Positions 9,547 to 17,202 of a DNA stretch of 64,000 bases are shown one piece after another (the stretch's first letter is position 1; each line of letters begins with the position of its first letter). The DNA comes from Candidatus Hydrogenedentota bacterium (GTDB lineage: Bacteria > Hydrogenedentota > Hydrogenedentia > Hydrogenedentales > SLHB01). Made by a program: the position numbers and the translations under genes. Where the stretch lies: positions 124,001 through 188,000 of the forward strand of contig JABWCD010000007.1 in NCBI GenBank assembly GCA_013359265.1, read 5' to 3'. The notes beneath the pieces were generated by a model. The model saw nothing but the letters and a program-made list of their open reading frames with translations. It was not told where the DNA came from and made no database searches.

Positions 9547-12500
9547 TCAAAAAAAGAGTTTAATCGTTCTTATCTCGTAAGGTGTTATGTAAAGTTCAAT
9601 CGAATTCCCCGCGAAGCGCACCGCCCTGTCGTTCTCTTCCATCAAATCGCACTCGTAGATTTTGCGCGGTTTCTCGCTGAACGTAAGCGTCACCGGGCCG
9701 CGGTGGCCGTGCGCTTCGTAGAGCCGAAAGATAATCGCATCCGAATCTTCGTGTTTCTTTACCCAATCTATAACAACGTTTGCGGCGTCAACAGCCACCA
9801 ATGAATGCACTGAAGGCATGGTGCCGCGTGAATTTTTCGATTGATAGACAACAAACGGTGTATTGAGTTCCAGCCCGTGCAGCACGGCGCCGTTGCGCCA
9901 GTCGCCCGGGTGCGGATACAACGAATACGTAAACTCGTGGCTGCCCTGGTCCGCATCCGGGTCGGGATCGGTCGACGACCGCAATAGCGACATGCGCAGC
10001 ACGTTTTCCTTCACATCGTGCCCGTACTTGCAGTCGTTCAGCAGCGTCACGCCGTAGTTCCCTTCGGACAAGTCCACCCAGCGCAACGCCGTATTCTCGT
10101 AGCGTCCGCGGTCGAACGCCGTATTGTGATGCGTCGGTCGATCGATGGTCCCATATTGAATTTCATACGTCGCATTCGACGCGCGCACGTCAACGGGAAA
10201 CGCCACCTTCATTAGAACATGTTTTTCGCGCCAGTCTACCTTGGTGACGAAATCGATGCGTGGCGACCGTGCGTACATCGTGATGTCCTGGACAATCGTG
10301 CTGCGTTCGGTCTTGCGCACCACGCGCACGATCGCCCGCACCGGGCCGCGTTCGACCACCTCGATGCGTTCCGCGGCTTTTGGTTCCCACATTGTCCGCT
10401 CGTAGTTGTGATCAAAGTCCCACGCATCGTGCAGGTGCGGCCGATCGTCGAACAACTGCAACACGTTCGCGCGTTTGCCCTTCGGCAACACATCGCGCCC
10501 CTCCTTCTTGTCGTAGATCTGTGTGATGCGTCCGTACAGATCGATCTCCACCGCAAAGAAATCGTTCTCCATACCGGTCGCATTGGCCTTCAACAATCCA
10601 GAGCGCGATGCCGGAATTGTACGCGGCACAATGCGATACACTGCCCAACCCAAGGGAGGAACGCCTTGGGCTTCGAACAGAAGTGTGTTCTTTCCAACCC
10701 ACTGATGGGGAACGACGCCGCCACAGGGGGACACGACCGACACGGCGGCCGATTTCCTCGGCATCTCGACAGTCACCACGCCGTCCCGGACCCAACTCAA
10801 CGTGTTGAACACGATGATCGGCTCACCTTCTCCTGCGGTATCGATTCGCCTCGCGATGGTCTCTATCGCTTCGGACTGAACCGCGGAGGCAATGTTCAGC
10901 GCCTGGGCGTAGTCGTGGTCGGTCTGTTCGTACACCTCCGTGATCGACGACCCCGGCAGGATGTCGTGAAACTGATTGGTCAGCACGGGTTTCCACGCTT
11001 CCCACAGCTTCGCGTGGTCGTACTTCGCACCGTTCCGGTGCGCCAACGCCGCGAAAAACTCGGCATCGTGCAGGGCGGTTTCGCATTTTCGGTTGTAGCG
11101 TTTCGCGCGCGCCTGGGTTGTCTGGCACGCGCGATGCAACTCGAGATACAGCTCGCCGTTGTACACCGGCAACGTAAACTTCGACGCCTGCTTCTCCATG
11201 CGGTCAACGCTGTCTTCGAGCCGGCCAAATTCGCACCGCGGCACACCAACGACATTCTTCAACCGCCGGCCGTGTTCGATCATGTTCATCGTGGGTCCGC
11301 CGCCGCCATCGCCCCATCCGAACGCGAACGGAATCTCCTCCGCGAATTCCTTCTGCTTGAACTGTGTCCACTGTGCAATCAGGTCCTTCGGCACGGGATT
11401 CCCGTTGTAGTTCATCGGCGGCATTACCGCGAAAATGCGCGTGCCATCCACGCCCTCCCAATGAAACATGTTGTAGGGAAACTGCGTGAACTGCGACCAG
11501 TCGATCTTGGTCGTCACGAACGCGGTCAACCCCACTTTGCGCATAATCTGCGGCAGCGACCACGTGTATCCGAACGAATCCGGCACCCACGCGATGTGCG
11601 AGCGCTTCCCAAACTCACGCTCGAACCAGCGGTTGCCGTAAAGGTACTGCCGAATCAAGGCCTCGCCGCAGGGCATGTTGTGGTCCGGCTCAACCCACGG
11701 CGCTCCGCACAACTCCCACCGCCCCTCCTTCACGCGCGTTTTGATGCGCGCAAACAACTCGGGATAATGCGTCTTGATCCAGTCGTACTGGATCGGCTGG
11801 CTGCACGAGAAGTGGAATTCGGGGTACCGATCCATCAGGCCAAGAACGGTGGAGAACGTGCGTCCGCATTTCCTGCGCGTCTCGCGCAAGGGCCACAGCC
11901 ACGCAGTGTCGATGTGCGAATGCCCCGCGAGGATGAGTTTGCCCTGGCCGGTGCTCTTCTCGAACCGCTTCAGGCCTTTGCGCAGGTACCGCTGCGCCTT
12001 CGTAATCGATTCAAAGTATTGCGGCGACCCCTTGTGCTGAAGATCGACCATGTAGATCGACTCGTCCAACAACGCTATGAAATGCCGCGCCGTGGTGGAA
12101 TTCATTTCCAACTGTTCCCACACTTTCAGCGCAACGACGCTGTCCCAGTAAAAATCCCACACCTGTGCGTTCATTACGGCGATGTCGGCGTAGGCAAAAT
12201 GGTGATAGTGGTCGTGTCGCGTGCTTGGTGTCGCTTCGAGCGCGATCTCAAACCGCTCTCCCCCCTTCGCCTTTTCGACGAGGAAGATTTCGTCGTGATT
12301 GCGGTCGAGTCCCTGCATCGGAGCCCCGTTGACGTACGCGAGCGCCTCGCCGCCCTCGATCATGTCCGGAGCGCCGTGCACGTACGGGCGCGTGGTCGTA
12401 TTGATCAGCGCGACCACTCGCCCGCCCTTCATCGACTCGGGCACGACTGCACGCATGCGGAACCACGTCGTCTGGTCGTACCCTCCCCAGCGTTGCCCGA

Positions 12501-12678
12501 TGGCAAACTGTTTCCATCCCTTCACGGGCTGGCGTTCAGGTCCGCGTCGTTTCCCCGTCACGCAATACTCGATCTTCCCGATCGGCTGCCGCTGGCTGTA
12601 GATTGTCTCGCCGATTTCCTTTATTCGCACGCGCAGTTGCGCCGCCTCGATCTTCCGTTCCACATCAAAAAAAGGCAT
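9547..12678 (-). CDS. Alpha-mannosidase, glycoside hydrolase family 38
   Basis: 1043 aa; retaining zinc-dependent hydrolysis of alpha-mannosides. After an N-terminal beta-domain (~1-245), the GH38 catalytic domain shows zinc ligands in GHSHIDTAWLWP (His255, Asp257), the nucleophile Asp367 in AWVPDSFGY, and a third histidine in NQFHDILPGSS. GWGDGGGGPT and the family's long C-terminal beta-sandwich follow. The length and layout match the Ams1-like class of cytosolic mannosidases; no signal peptide is seen. The start has GAGGGG upstream. It lies near the GDP-mannose gene on the opposite strand, suggesting mannose-glycan metabolism in this neighbourhood. Confidence 0.95.
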   Translation of the reverse strand: MPFFDVERKIEAAQLRVRIKEIGETIYSQRQPIGKIEYCVTGKRRGPERQPVKGWKQFAIGQRWGGYDQTTWFRMRAVVPESMKGGRVVALINTTTRPYVHGAPDMIEGGEALAYVNGAPMQGLDRNHDEIFLVEKAKGGERFEIALEATPSTRHDHYHHFAYADIAVMNAQVWDFYWDSVVALKVWEQLEMNSTTARHFIALLDESIYMVDLQHKGSPQYFESITKAQRYLRKGLKRFEKSTGQGKLILAGHSHIDTAWLWPLRETRRKCGRTFSTVLGLMDRYPEFHFSCSQPIQYDWIKTHYPELFARIKTRVKEGRWELCGAPWVEPDHNMPCGEALIRQYLYGNRWFEREFGKRSHIAWVPDSFGYTWSLPQIMRKVGLTAFVTTKIDWSQFTQFPYNMFHWEGVDGTRIFAVMPPMNYNGNPVPKDLIAQWTQFKQKEFAEEIPFAFGWGDGGGGPTMNMIEHGRRLKNVVGVPRCEFGRLEDSVDRMEKQASKFTLPVYNGELYLELHRACQTTQARAKRYNRKCETALHDAEFFAALAHRNGAKYDHAKLWEAWKPVLTNQFHDILPGSSITEVYEQTDHDYAQALNIASAVQSEAIETIARRIDTAGEGEPIIVFNTLSWVRDGVVTVEMPRKSAAVSVVSPCGGVVPHQWVGKNTLLFEAQGVPPLGWAVYRIVPRTIPASRSGLLKANATGMENDFFAVEIDLYGRITQIYDKKEGRDVLPKGKRANVLQLFDDRPHLHDAWDFDHNYERTMWEPKAAERIEVVERGPVRAIVRVVRKTERSTIVQDITMYARSPRIDFVTKVDWREKHVLMKVAFPVDVRASNATYEIQYGTIDRPTHHNTAFDRGRYENTALRWVDLSEGNYGVTLLNDCKYGHDVKENVLRMSLLRSSTDPDPDADQGSHEFTYSLYPHPGDWRNGAVLHGLELNTPFVVYQSKNSRGTMPSVHSLVAVDAANVVIDWVKKHEDSDAIIFRLYEAHGHRGPVTLTFSEKPRKIYECDLMEENDRAVRFAGNSIELYITPYEIRTIKLFF

Positions 12679-12714
12679 GAAAAGTCCCCTCGGTTTTGGA
12701 AAGTAGGGAAAGTC

Positions 12715-12743
12715 ATTATAGCGTTAAGCCTTTGGCCGAGTCA
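12715..12743 (-). promoter_or_regulatory. Sigma-70-like promoter for the GH38 mannosidase
   Basis: Read on the minus strand, TGACTC (12743-12738) and a perfect TATAAT (12720-12715) are spaced by 17 bp, ending 36 bp before the mannosidase start codon. Confidence 0.55.
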
Positions 12744-12824
12744 CTGGACATGCACTCGCGGAAGGCGCCTTCAAGTGCGGTACGACAGTACCGCCTTGTG
12801 CAATGTACGACCGCGCCCGAAAAG

Positions 12825-12853
12825 TTGACTCCACGGCAGGCGCTCCCTAGATT
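12825..12853 (+). promoter_or_regulatory. Sigma-70-like promoter giving a near-leaderless mRNA
   Basis: TTGACT at 12825-12830 and TAGATT at 12848-12853 with 17 bp spacing. Transcription would start around 12860, only a few bases before the ATG at 12863, so the message would have almost no 5' leader. Confidence 0.55.
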
Positions 12854-12862
12854 GGGGCGCAA

Positions 12863-15016
12863 ATGCGGCAATCAACGTGCATACTTGTTGTTTGCGGGGT
12901 TCTCTGTGGAGCGCCACCCGCGGTTGCACAAGGCGCACGCCCAAACGTCCTCTTGATCACACTCGACACTACCCGCGCCGATCGGCTCGGCAGTTATGGA
13001 TACGGTCTCGCTCGCACGCAGGCGTTTGACGCGTTGGCAAACGACGGCATCGTATGTACGAATGCCGTCACTACCGCGCCCATCACACTCCCCGCGCATG
13101 CCTCGATCATGACCGGGCTCTTGCCGCCGGCGCACGGCGTGCGCGACAACGGCGCCTATACGCTCGACGCCGACCACATCACGCTCGCCGAGGTGTTGAA
13201 ACAGAATGGTTACGCTACGGCCGCGTTTGTGTCCGCCATCGTATTGAGTCGCCGCTACAATTTGTCGCAGGGGTTTGATACATATGACGACGACCTCTGG
13301 GCCGAGGACGAACCGAAGCTGTTCATGATCCGCGACCGCCCCGCGCCGCGCACCGCCGAACGCGCCATTCACTGGCTCAACGATCGCGTGGCACGATCGG
13401 ATGCGCCGTTCTTTCTCTGGGTCCATTTCTTCGATCCGCACCAGCCCTACGAATCGCGGTATGCAAACCGCCATTTGCTGCCTACCGCGTACGATGCGGA
13501 AATCGCGCAGGCGGACGAAGGCATTCACGCCATCGTCGAATCGCTGCGCACCGCCAACGCGCTCGACTCCACACTCATCGTAGTCACCGCCGACCACGGC
13601 GAGAGCCTCGGTGAGCACGGCGAAAAGACACACGCCATCTTTGTGTACGACGCCACGGTGCGGGTCCCGCTTGTCTTGCGTTATCCGGCGTTGTTGCCGC
13701 GCGGTGCGCGGTATGACGGTCCGGTGAGCTGCATCGACCTCTTCCCGACGATCCTGTCCACAATCGGCGCAACGAACGTTCCCGCCAACCAAGGCGCGAA
13801 CCTGCTGCCGGCGCTGCGCGGAGACGCCCCGCCGCCGCAGCTTCCGCAATATTCCGAGTCGCTCCTGTCGGAAGTCGGGTTCGGAATGGCGCCGCTCTAT
13901 GCCGTACGCCATGAAGGGAAAAAATACATTCGCGCGCCCAAACCGGAACTGTACGACCTTGCCGCCGACCCGCGCGAAGCGGCGAACCGCTTCATTGTGC
14001 CCACGCCCGAGTCGCAACGCCTCGACGCGACACTGCAGCGGCTCATTGACGGTTCGGTCCCATTCCGGAAGACCGCGCCAACCAACCCCATGGACGCTGA
14101 GACGCTTGAGACCCTCCGTGCGCTGGGATACATGGCCACAGAACGCCAACGCGATACCGTTGTGGGCATGGACCCAAAGGACGGTATGGCGCTCTATGCA
14201 AAGCTTGAAAACGCGCGCCACGCCGCGCAACGGCGCGACTATACGGCAAGTGAAACGCTTCTGCGCGAAATTTTGGACACCAACCCCAATCACATTTCCG
14301 CGCGCAATGTGCTTGGCCTCGTCCTGATGCGCATGGGCAAATACGACGACGCGGCGAAGGAGTATCTGGCGTCGCTCGAAACCGATCCCTCCCAAGCGCG
14401 CGTGCTGCACATGCTGGGCGTCCTTCGCGTGAGACAGAAGAGGTTTGACGAGGCGCGCACGTTCTGCCGGCGCGCCGTCGAAATCGCGCCAAACCTCGTC
14501 GAGTCGATGGTCATACTCGGCTTCACCGCCGCACAGAATGGCGACAACGCCGAGGCCGAACTATGGTACGAGCGTGCGCTCAAGGCCGATCCCACGATGC
14601 CGCGCGCGCAACTCGCCTTCGCCGATTTGTACTTCCTGCGCGAGCAATATGGCGACGCATTGGCCTACTACCGCAAGGTGCTCGATACCACGCCGAACCA
14701 TTTCGCCGCATTGCTGCAGGCGGGCCTATGCGCGCAACGCCAATCGAAACCCGGCGAAGCAATCGACCTGTTTCAACGGGCCGCGACGCTCCGTCCCGAT
14801 TCCTGGATTCCACCGTACAACCTCGCCTGCGTTAGCGCGCAGCAAGGAAATCTCGGCGACGCAGACCGCCTGCTCCGCGCCTCCGCCAAGCTCGCCCCCG
14901 ATGACACCGATCTCGTCGAAATTGCGCGGCGCGACCCGGACCTCGCGGGCCTCCGCGCGGACCCGCGGTGGGAAGGCCTCGCGCGCGAACTGGGCCTCAA
15001 GCAACAAGCCAAGTAG
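12863..15016 (+). CDS. Sulfatase-like alkaline-phosphatase-superfamily protein with C-terminal TPR repeats
   Basis: 717 aa with a signal peptide (CILVVCGVLCGAPPAVAQ). Residues ~26-420 are a sulfatase-fold domain with metal-binding LITLDTTRADRLG and a second metal cluster VVTADHGESLGEHGE. The usual formylglycine motif C/S-x-P-x-R is replaced by T75-L-P-A-H79 followed by SIMTG, so classic formylglycine maturation is not possible at this site. A threonine nucleophile, as in phosphatases of this superfamily, is inferred. Residues ~430-715 form about seven tetratricopeptide repeats (ALYAKLENARHAAQRRDY, ARNVLGLVLMRMGKYDDAAKEY). Fusions of this type are frequent in PVC and Acidobacteria-like genomes; the substrate is unknown. 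Confidence 0.85.
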   Translation: MRQSTCILVVCGVLCGAPPAVAQGARPNVLLITLDTTRADRLGSYGYGLARTQAFDALANDGIVCTNAVTTAPITLPAHASIMTGLLPPAHGVRDNGAYTLDADHITLAEVLKQNGYATAAFVSAIVLSRRYNLSQGFDTYDDDLWAEDEPKLFMIRDRPAPRTAERAIHWLNDRVARSDAPFFLWVHFFDPHQPYESRYANRHLLPTAYDAEIAQADEGIHAIVESLRTANALDSTLIVVTADHGESLGEHGEKTHAIFVYDATVRVPLVLRYPALLPRGARYDGPVSCIDLFPTILSTIGATNVPANQGANLLPALRGDAPPPQLPQYSESLLSEVGFGMAPLYAVRHEGKKYIRAPKPELYDLAADPREAANRFIVPTPESQRLDATLQRLIDGSVPFRKTAPTNPMDAETLETLRALGYMATERQRDTVVGMDPKDGMALYAKLENARHAAQRRDYTASETLLREILDTNPNHISARNVLGLVLMRMGKYDDAAKEYLASLETDPSQARVLHMLGVLRVRQKRFDEARTFCRRAVEIAPNLVESMVILGFTAAQNGDNAEAELWYERALKADPTMPRAQLAFADLYFLREQYGDALAYYRKVLDTTPNHFAALLQAGLCAQRQSKPGEAIDLFQRAATLRPDSWIPPYNLACVSAQQGNLGDADRLLRASAKLAPDDTDLVEIARRDPDLAGLRADPRWEGLARELGLKQQAK

Positions 15017-15162
15017 CGGCGCACGATAACGGTGTTTGCGCAAAGCGCCCTGACGCGCGCCGCGCCGCCGATCTTCGTTTTCAAGAATTGGCCGCTGGCC
15101 GGATCGACTTTTCATACGCGGACGAACTTTCGGTATCATGGGCGCTCGCAACGGAAGCAGAC

Positions 15163-16323
15163 ATGTCCTCCTCTCTGGATCCAACAGACCTCTTCGCGCT
15201 GGACGCGGACTTCACCGAGGCCCAACGCGCCGTCGCAGCGCGCGTTCGTGGGTTCGTCGATGCGGAAGTCCTGCCGTGCATTGCCGAGTTCCACGATCGC
15301 GAGGAATCGCCCCGTCACCTCCTGCCCGGCCTGGCAAAGCTCGGTCTGCTCGAGCTGCTGCTGGAAGCGAAGCCCGACCCAACGGCCTATGGCCTCGCGA
15401 TGCGCGAACTTGAACGCGGCAGTTCGACCGTGCGTAGCATTTACAGCGTGCAGGGCGGCCTCGTTCTGCACGCGGTCAACTCGTTCGGCTCGGATGAACA
15501 CCGCACGCGCTGGCTGCAACCGCTCGTGAAACTCGAATCGCTCGCGTGCTTCTGCCTTACCGAGCCCAACTTCGGCAGCAATCCCGCCGGAATGGAAACG
15601 CGCGCAGAACCTACTGCGGACGGCTATCGTGTCAACGGTCACAAACGGTGGGCGACCAACGGCGTCGTCGCCGACCTCGCGCTCGTATGGGCGAAACTCG
15701 ACGATCGCGTCTGCGGTTTCCTTATTGAGACCGACCGCCCCGGCATGGACATGCGCCCTATCAAGGGCAAGGTCAGCTTTCGCACGAGCGAAAGCTCAGA
15801 GTTGCTCCTGCACGATGTGGAGATTCCCAAAACGGCGCTCTTGCCGGGCGCGCGCTCGCTCGGCGCAGCGATGGCCTGTCTCAACAACGCGCGCTACAGC
15901 ATCGCGTGGGGTGTTGTCGGCGCCGCGCAGGCGTGCATCGAGGAAACGATCGCCTACCTCGCACAGCGCATCCAATTCGATGGCAAATCCATTGCCAGCC
16001 ATCAACTCGTTCAATACAAGCTCGCGTGGATGGCCGCGGAACTTACATCGATGCAACTCGTCGCGAAACGCCTCGGCGAGTTGAAAGCGCAAGGCAAGGA
16101 ACAGCCCGCGCAGATCTCGCTGGCGAAAATGAACAACTGCCGCAAGGCAATCGAAATCGCGCGCACCTGCCGCGAACTCCTCGGCGCGCACGGCGTCCTG
16201 ACCGCGTCGCACGTGATGCGGCGTATGGTCGACCTCGAAACGGTCATTACGTACGAGGGTACTGAACACATCCACGCGCTCATCGTCGGCAGCGAACTGA
16301 CCGGTATCAAGGCGTTTTCGTAA
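15163..16323 (+). CDS. Acyl-CoA dehydrogenase, glutaryl-CoA dehydrogenase-like
   Basis: 386 aa flavoenzyme. The ATG at 15163 gives the usual family length, although the frame is open upstream to 14968. Motif for motif it follows glutaryl-CoA dehydrogenase: RSIYSVQGGL with Arg91 matching the substrate-carboxylate arginine, CFCLTEPNFGSNPAGMETRA, NGHKRWATNG, LNNARYSIAWGVVGAAQ, and the catalytic-base motif ITYEGTEHIHALI with Glu365. The predicted reaction is FAD-dependent oxidation, with or without decarboxylation, of glutaryl-CoA to crotonyl-CoA. An electron-transfer flavoprotein would be needed and is not in this window. Three bases separate its stop from the thioesterase gene, so they are probably cotranscribed. 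Confidence 0.88.
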   Translation: MSSSLDPTDLFALDADFTEAQRAVAARVRGFVDAEVLPCIAEFHDREESPRHLLPGLAKLGLLELLLEAKPDPTAYGLAMRELERGSSTVRSIYSVQGGLVLHAVNSFGSDEHRTRWLQPLVKLESLACFCLTEPNFGSNPAGMETRAEPTADGYRVNGHKRWATNGVVADLALVWAKLDDRVCGFLIETDRPGMDMRPIKGKVSFRTSESSELLLHDVEIPKTALLPGARSLGAAMACLNNARYSIAWGVVGAAQACIEETIAYLAQRIQFDGKSIASHQLVQYKLAWMAAELTSMQLVAKRLGELKAQGKEQPAQISLAKMNNCRKAIEIARTCRELLGAHGVLTASHVMRRMVDLETVITYEGTEHIHALIVGSELTGIKAFS

Positions 16324-16326
16324 CCC

Positions 16327-17202
16327 ATGCCTCGCACCCACGAACGCACATTTCGCGTCCGTCATTACGAGTGCGACGCGTATGATACCGTGTATTACAC
16401 GAATTACCTCCGCTACATTCAGGAAACCGCGATGGACGCTTCCGCCGCGGCGGGCTTCGGCGCGGAGTGGTACGCGTCGCGCGGCTTTGTGTGGCTTGTG
16501 CGCGAAACGGAAATCGAATTTATCGAGCCGCTGCGTTACGGCGATTCTGTCCGCGTGAAGACCTGGGTGAGAAACATGCGCCAGGCGCTGTCGAAACGCG
16601 CATACGAACTCTACTGTGTTGCAGATGATCGTCTCGTTGCGCGCGCGCAAACGGATTGGGCCTTCATCGAGTCGGCTACCGGCAAGCCCGCGCGCATTAC
16701 GCCCGAGTTTCGCGACGCGTTCTTCCCCGAGGGTGCGCCGCCGGAGGAACCGCGCGAACGCTTTCCCGCCCCGCCGTCTCCGCCGCCCGGCGCGTACGTG
16801 CAGCGGCGGCGCGTCGAGTGGCGCGACATCGATCCCGCGCAACACGTGAACAATTCGGTCTACCTCGCGTACAGCGAGGATTGTGCCGTCGAAGCGGCCA
16901 CGGCGTGCGGTTGGCCGCCTACGCGCATGCGCGAGCGCGGCTTCGCCGTCGAAATTTCGCGGTGCCGCATCGAATACCGCATCCCTGCCGTGCTCGGCGA
17001 TGAACTCGCCGTCACAACCTGGCTATCGGAACGCGGTGACGGAAACATCTTGCGGCACTTTTCAATTGATCGATCGGACACTACGCTTTCGCGCGCTGTC
17101 GCGGAGCTTCGATGCATCGATCCGACAACGCGCACCGCATGTTCCTTCCCGGACGAATTTCGAAACGCGCTCGCCCAAACCTTCGCGCGGGTGTCCGCAT
17201 AA
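16327..17202 (+). CDS. Double-hotdog acyl-CoA thioesterase (4-HBT family)
   Basis: 291 aa, two tandem hotdog folds in one chain. The first (~8-135) contains HYECDAYDTVYYTNYLRYIQET, in the position of the YbgC-type Asp motif. The second (~160-285) contains VEWRDIDPAQHVNNSVYLAYSED, the same motif in a more acyl-ACP-thioesterase-like form. A proline-rich linker (PPSPPPGAYVQ) joins them. It should hydrolyse acyl-CoA or acyl-ACP thioesters. It starts 4 bp after the acyl-CoA dehydrogenase stop and overlaps the next start by one base (TAATG), so translation of the three genes is probably coupled. Confidence 0.85.
   Translation: MPRTHERTFRVRHYECDAYDTVYYTNYLRYIQETAMDASAAAGFGAEWYASRGFVWLVRETEIEFIEPLRYGDSVRVKTWVRNMRQALSKRAYELYCVADDRLVARAQTDWAFIESATGKPARITPEFRDAFFPEGAPPEEPRERFPAPPSPPPGAYVQRRRVEWRDIDPAQHVNNSVYLAYSEDCAVEAATACGWPPTRMRERGFAVEISRCRIEYRIPAVLGDELAVTTWLSERGDGNILRHFSIDRSDTTLSRAVAELRCIDPTTRTACSFPDEFRNALAQTFARVSA

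Noticed and set aside
10219-12828. Plus-strand open frame of 869 codons over the alpha-mannosidase
   Set aside because: Antisense to a gene with all GH38 catalytic motifs; its composition (Arg/His-rich) is typical of a shadow frame.
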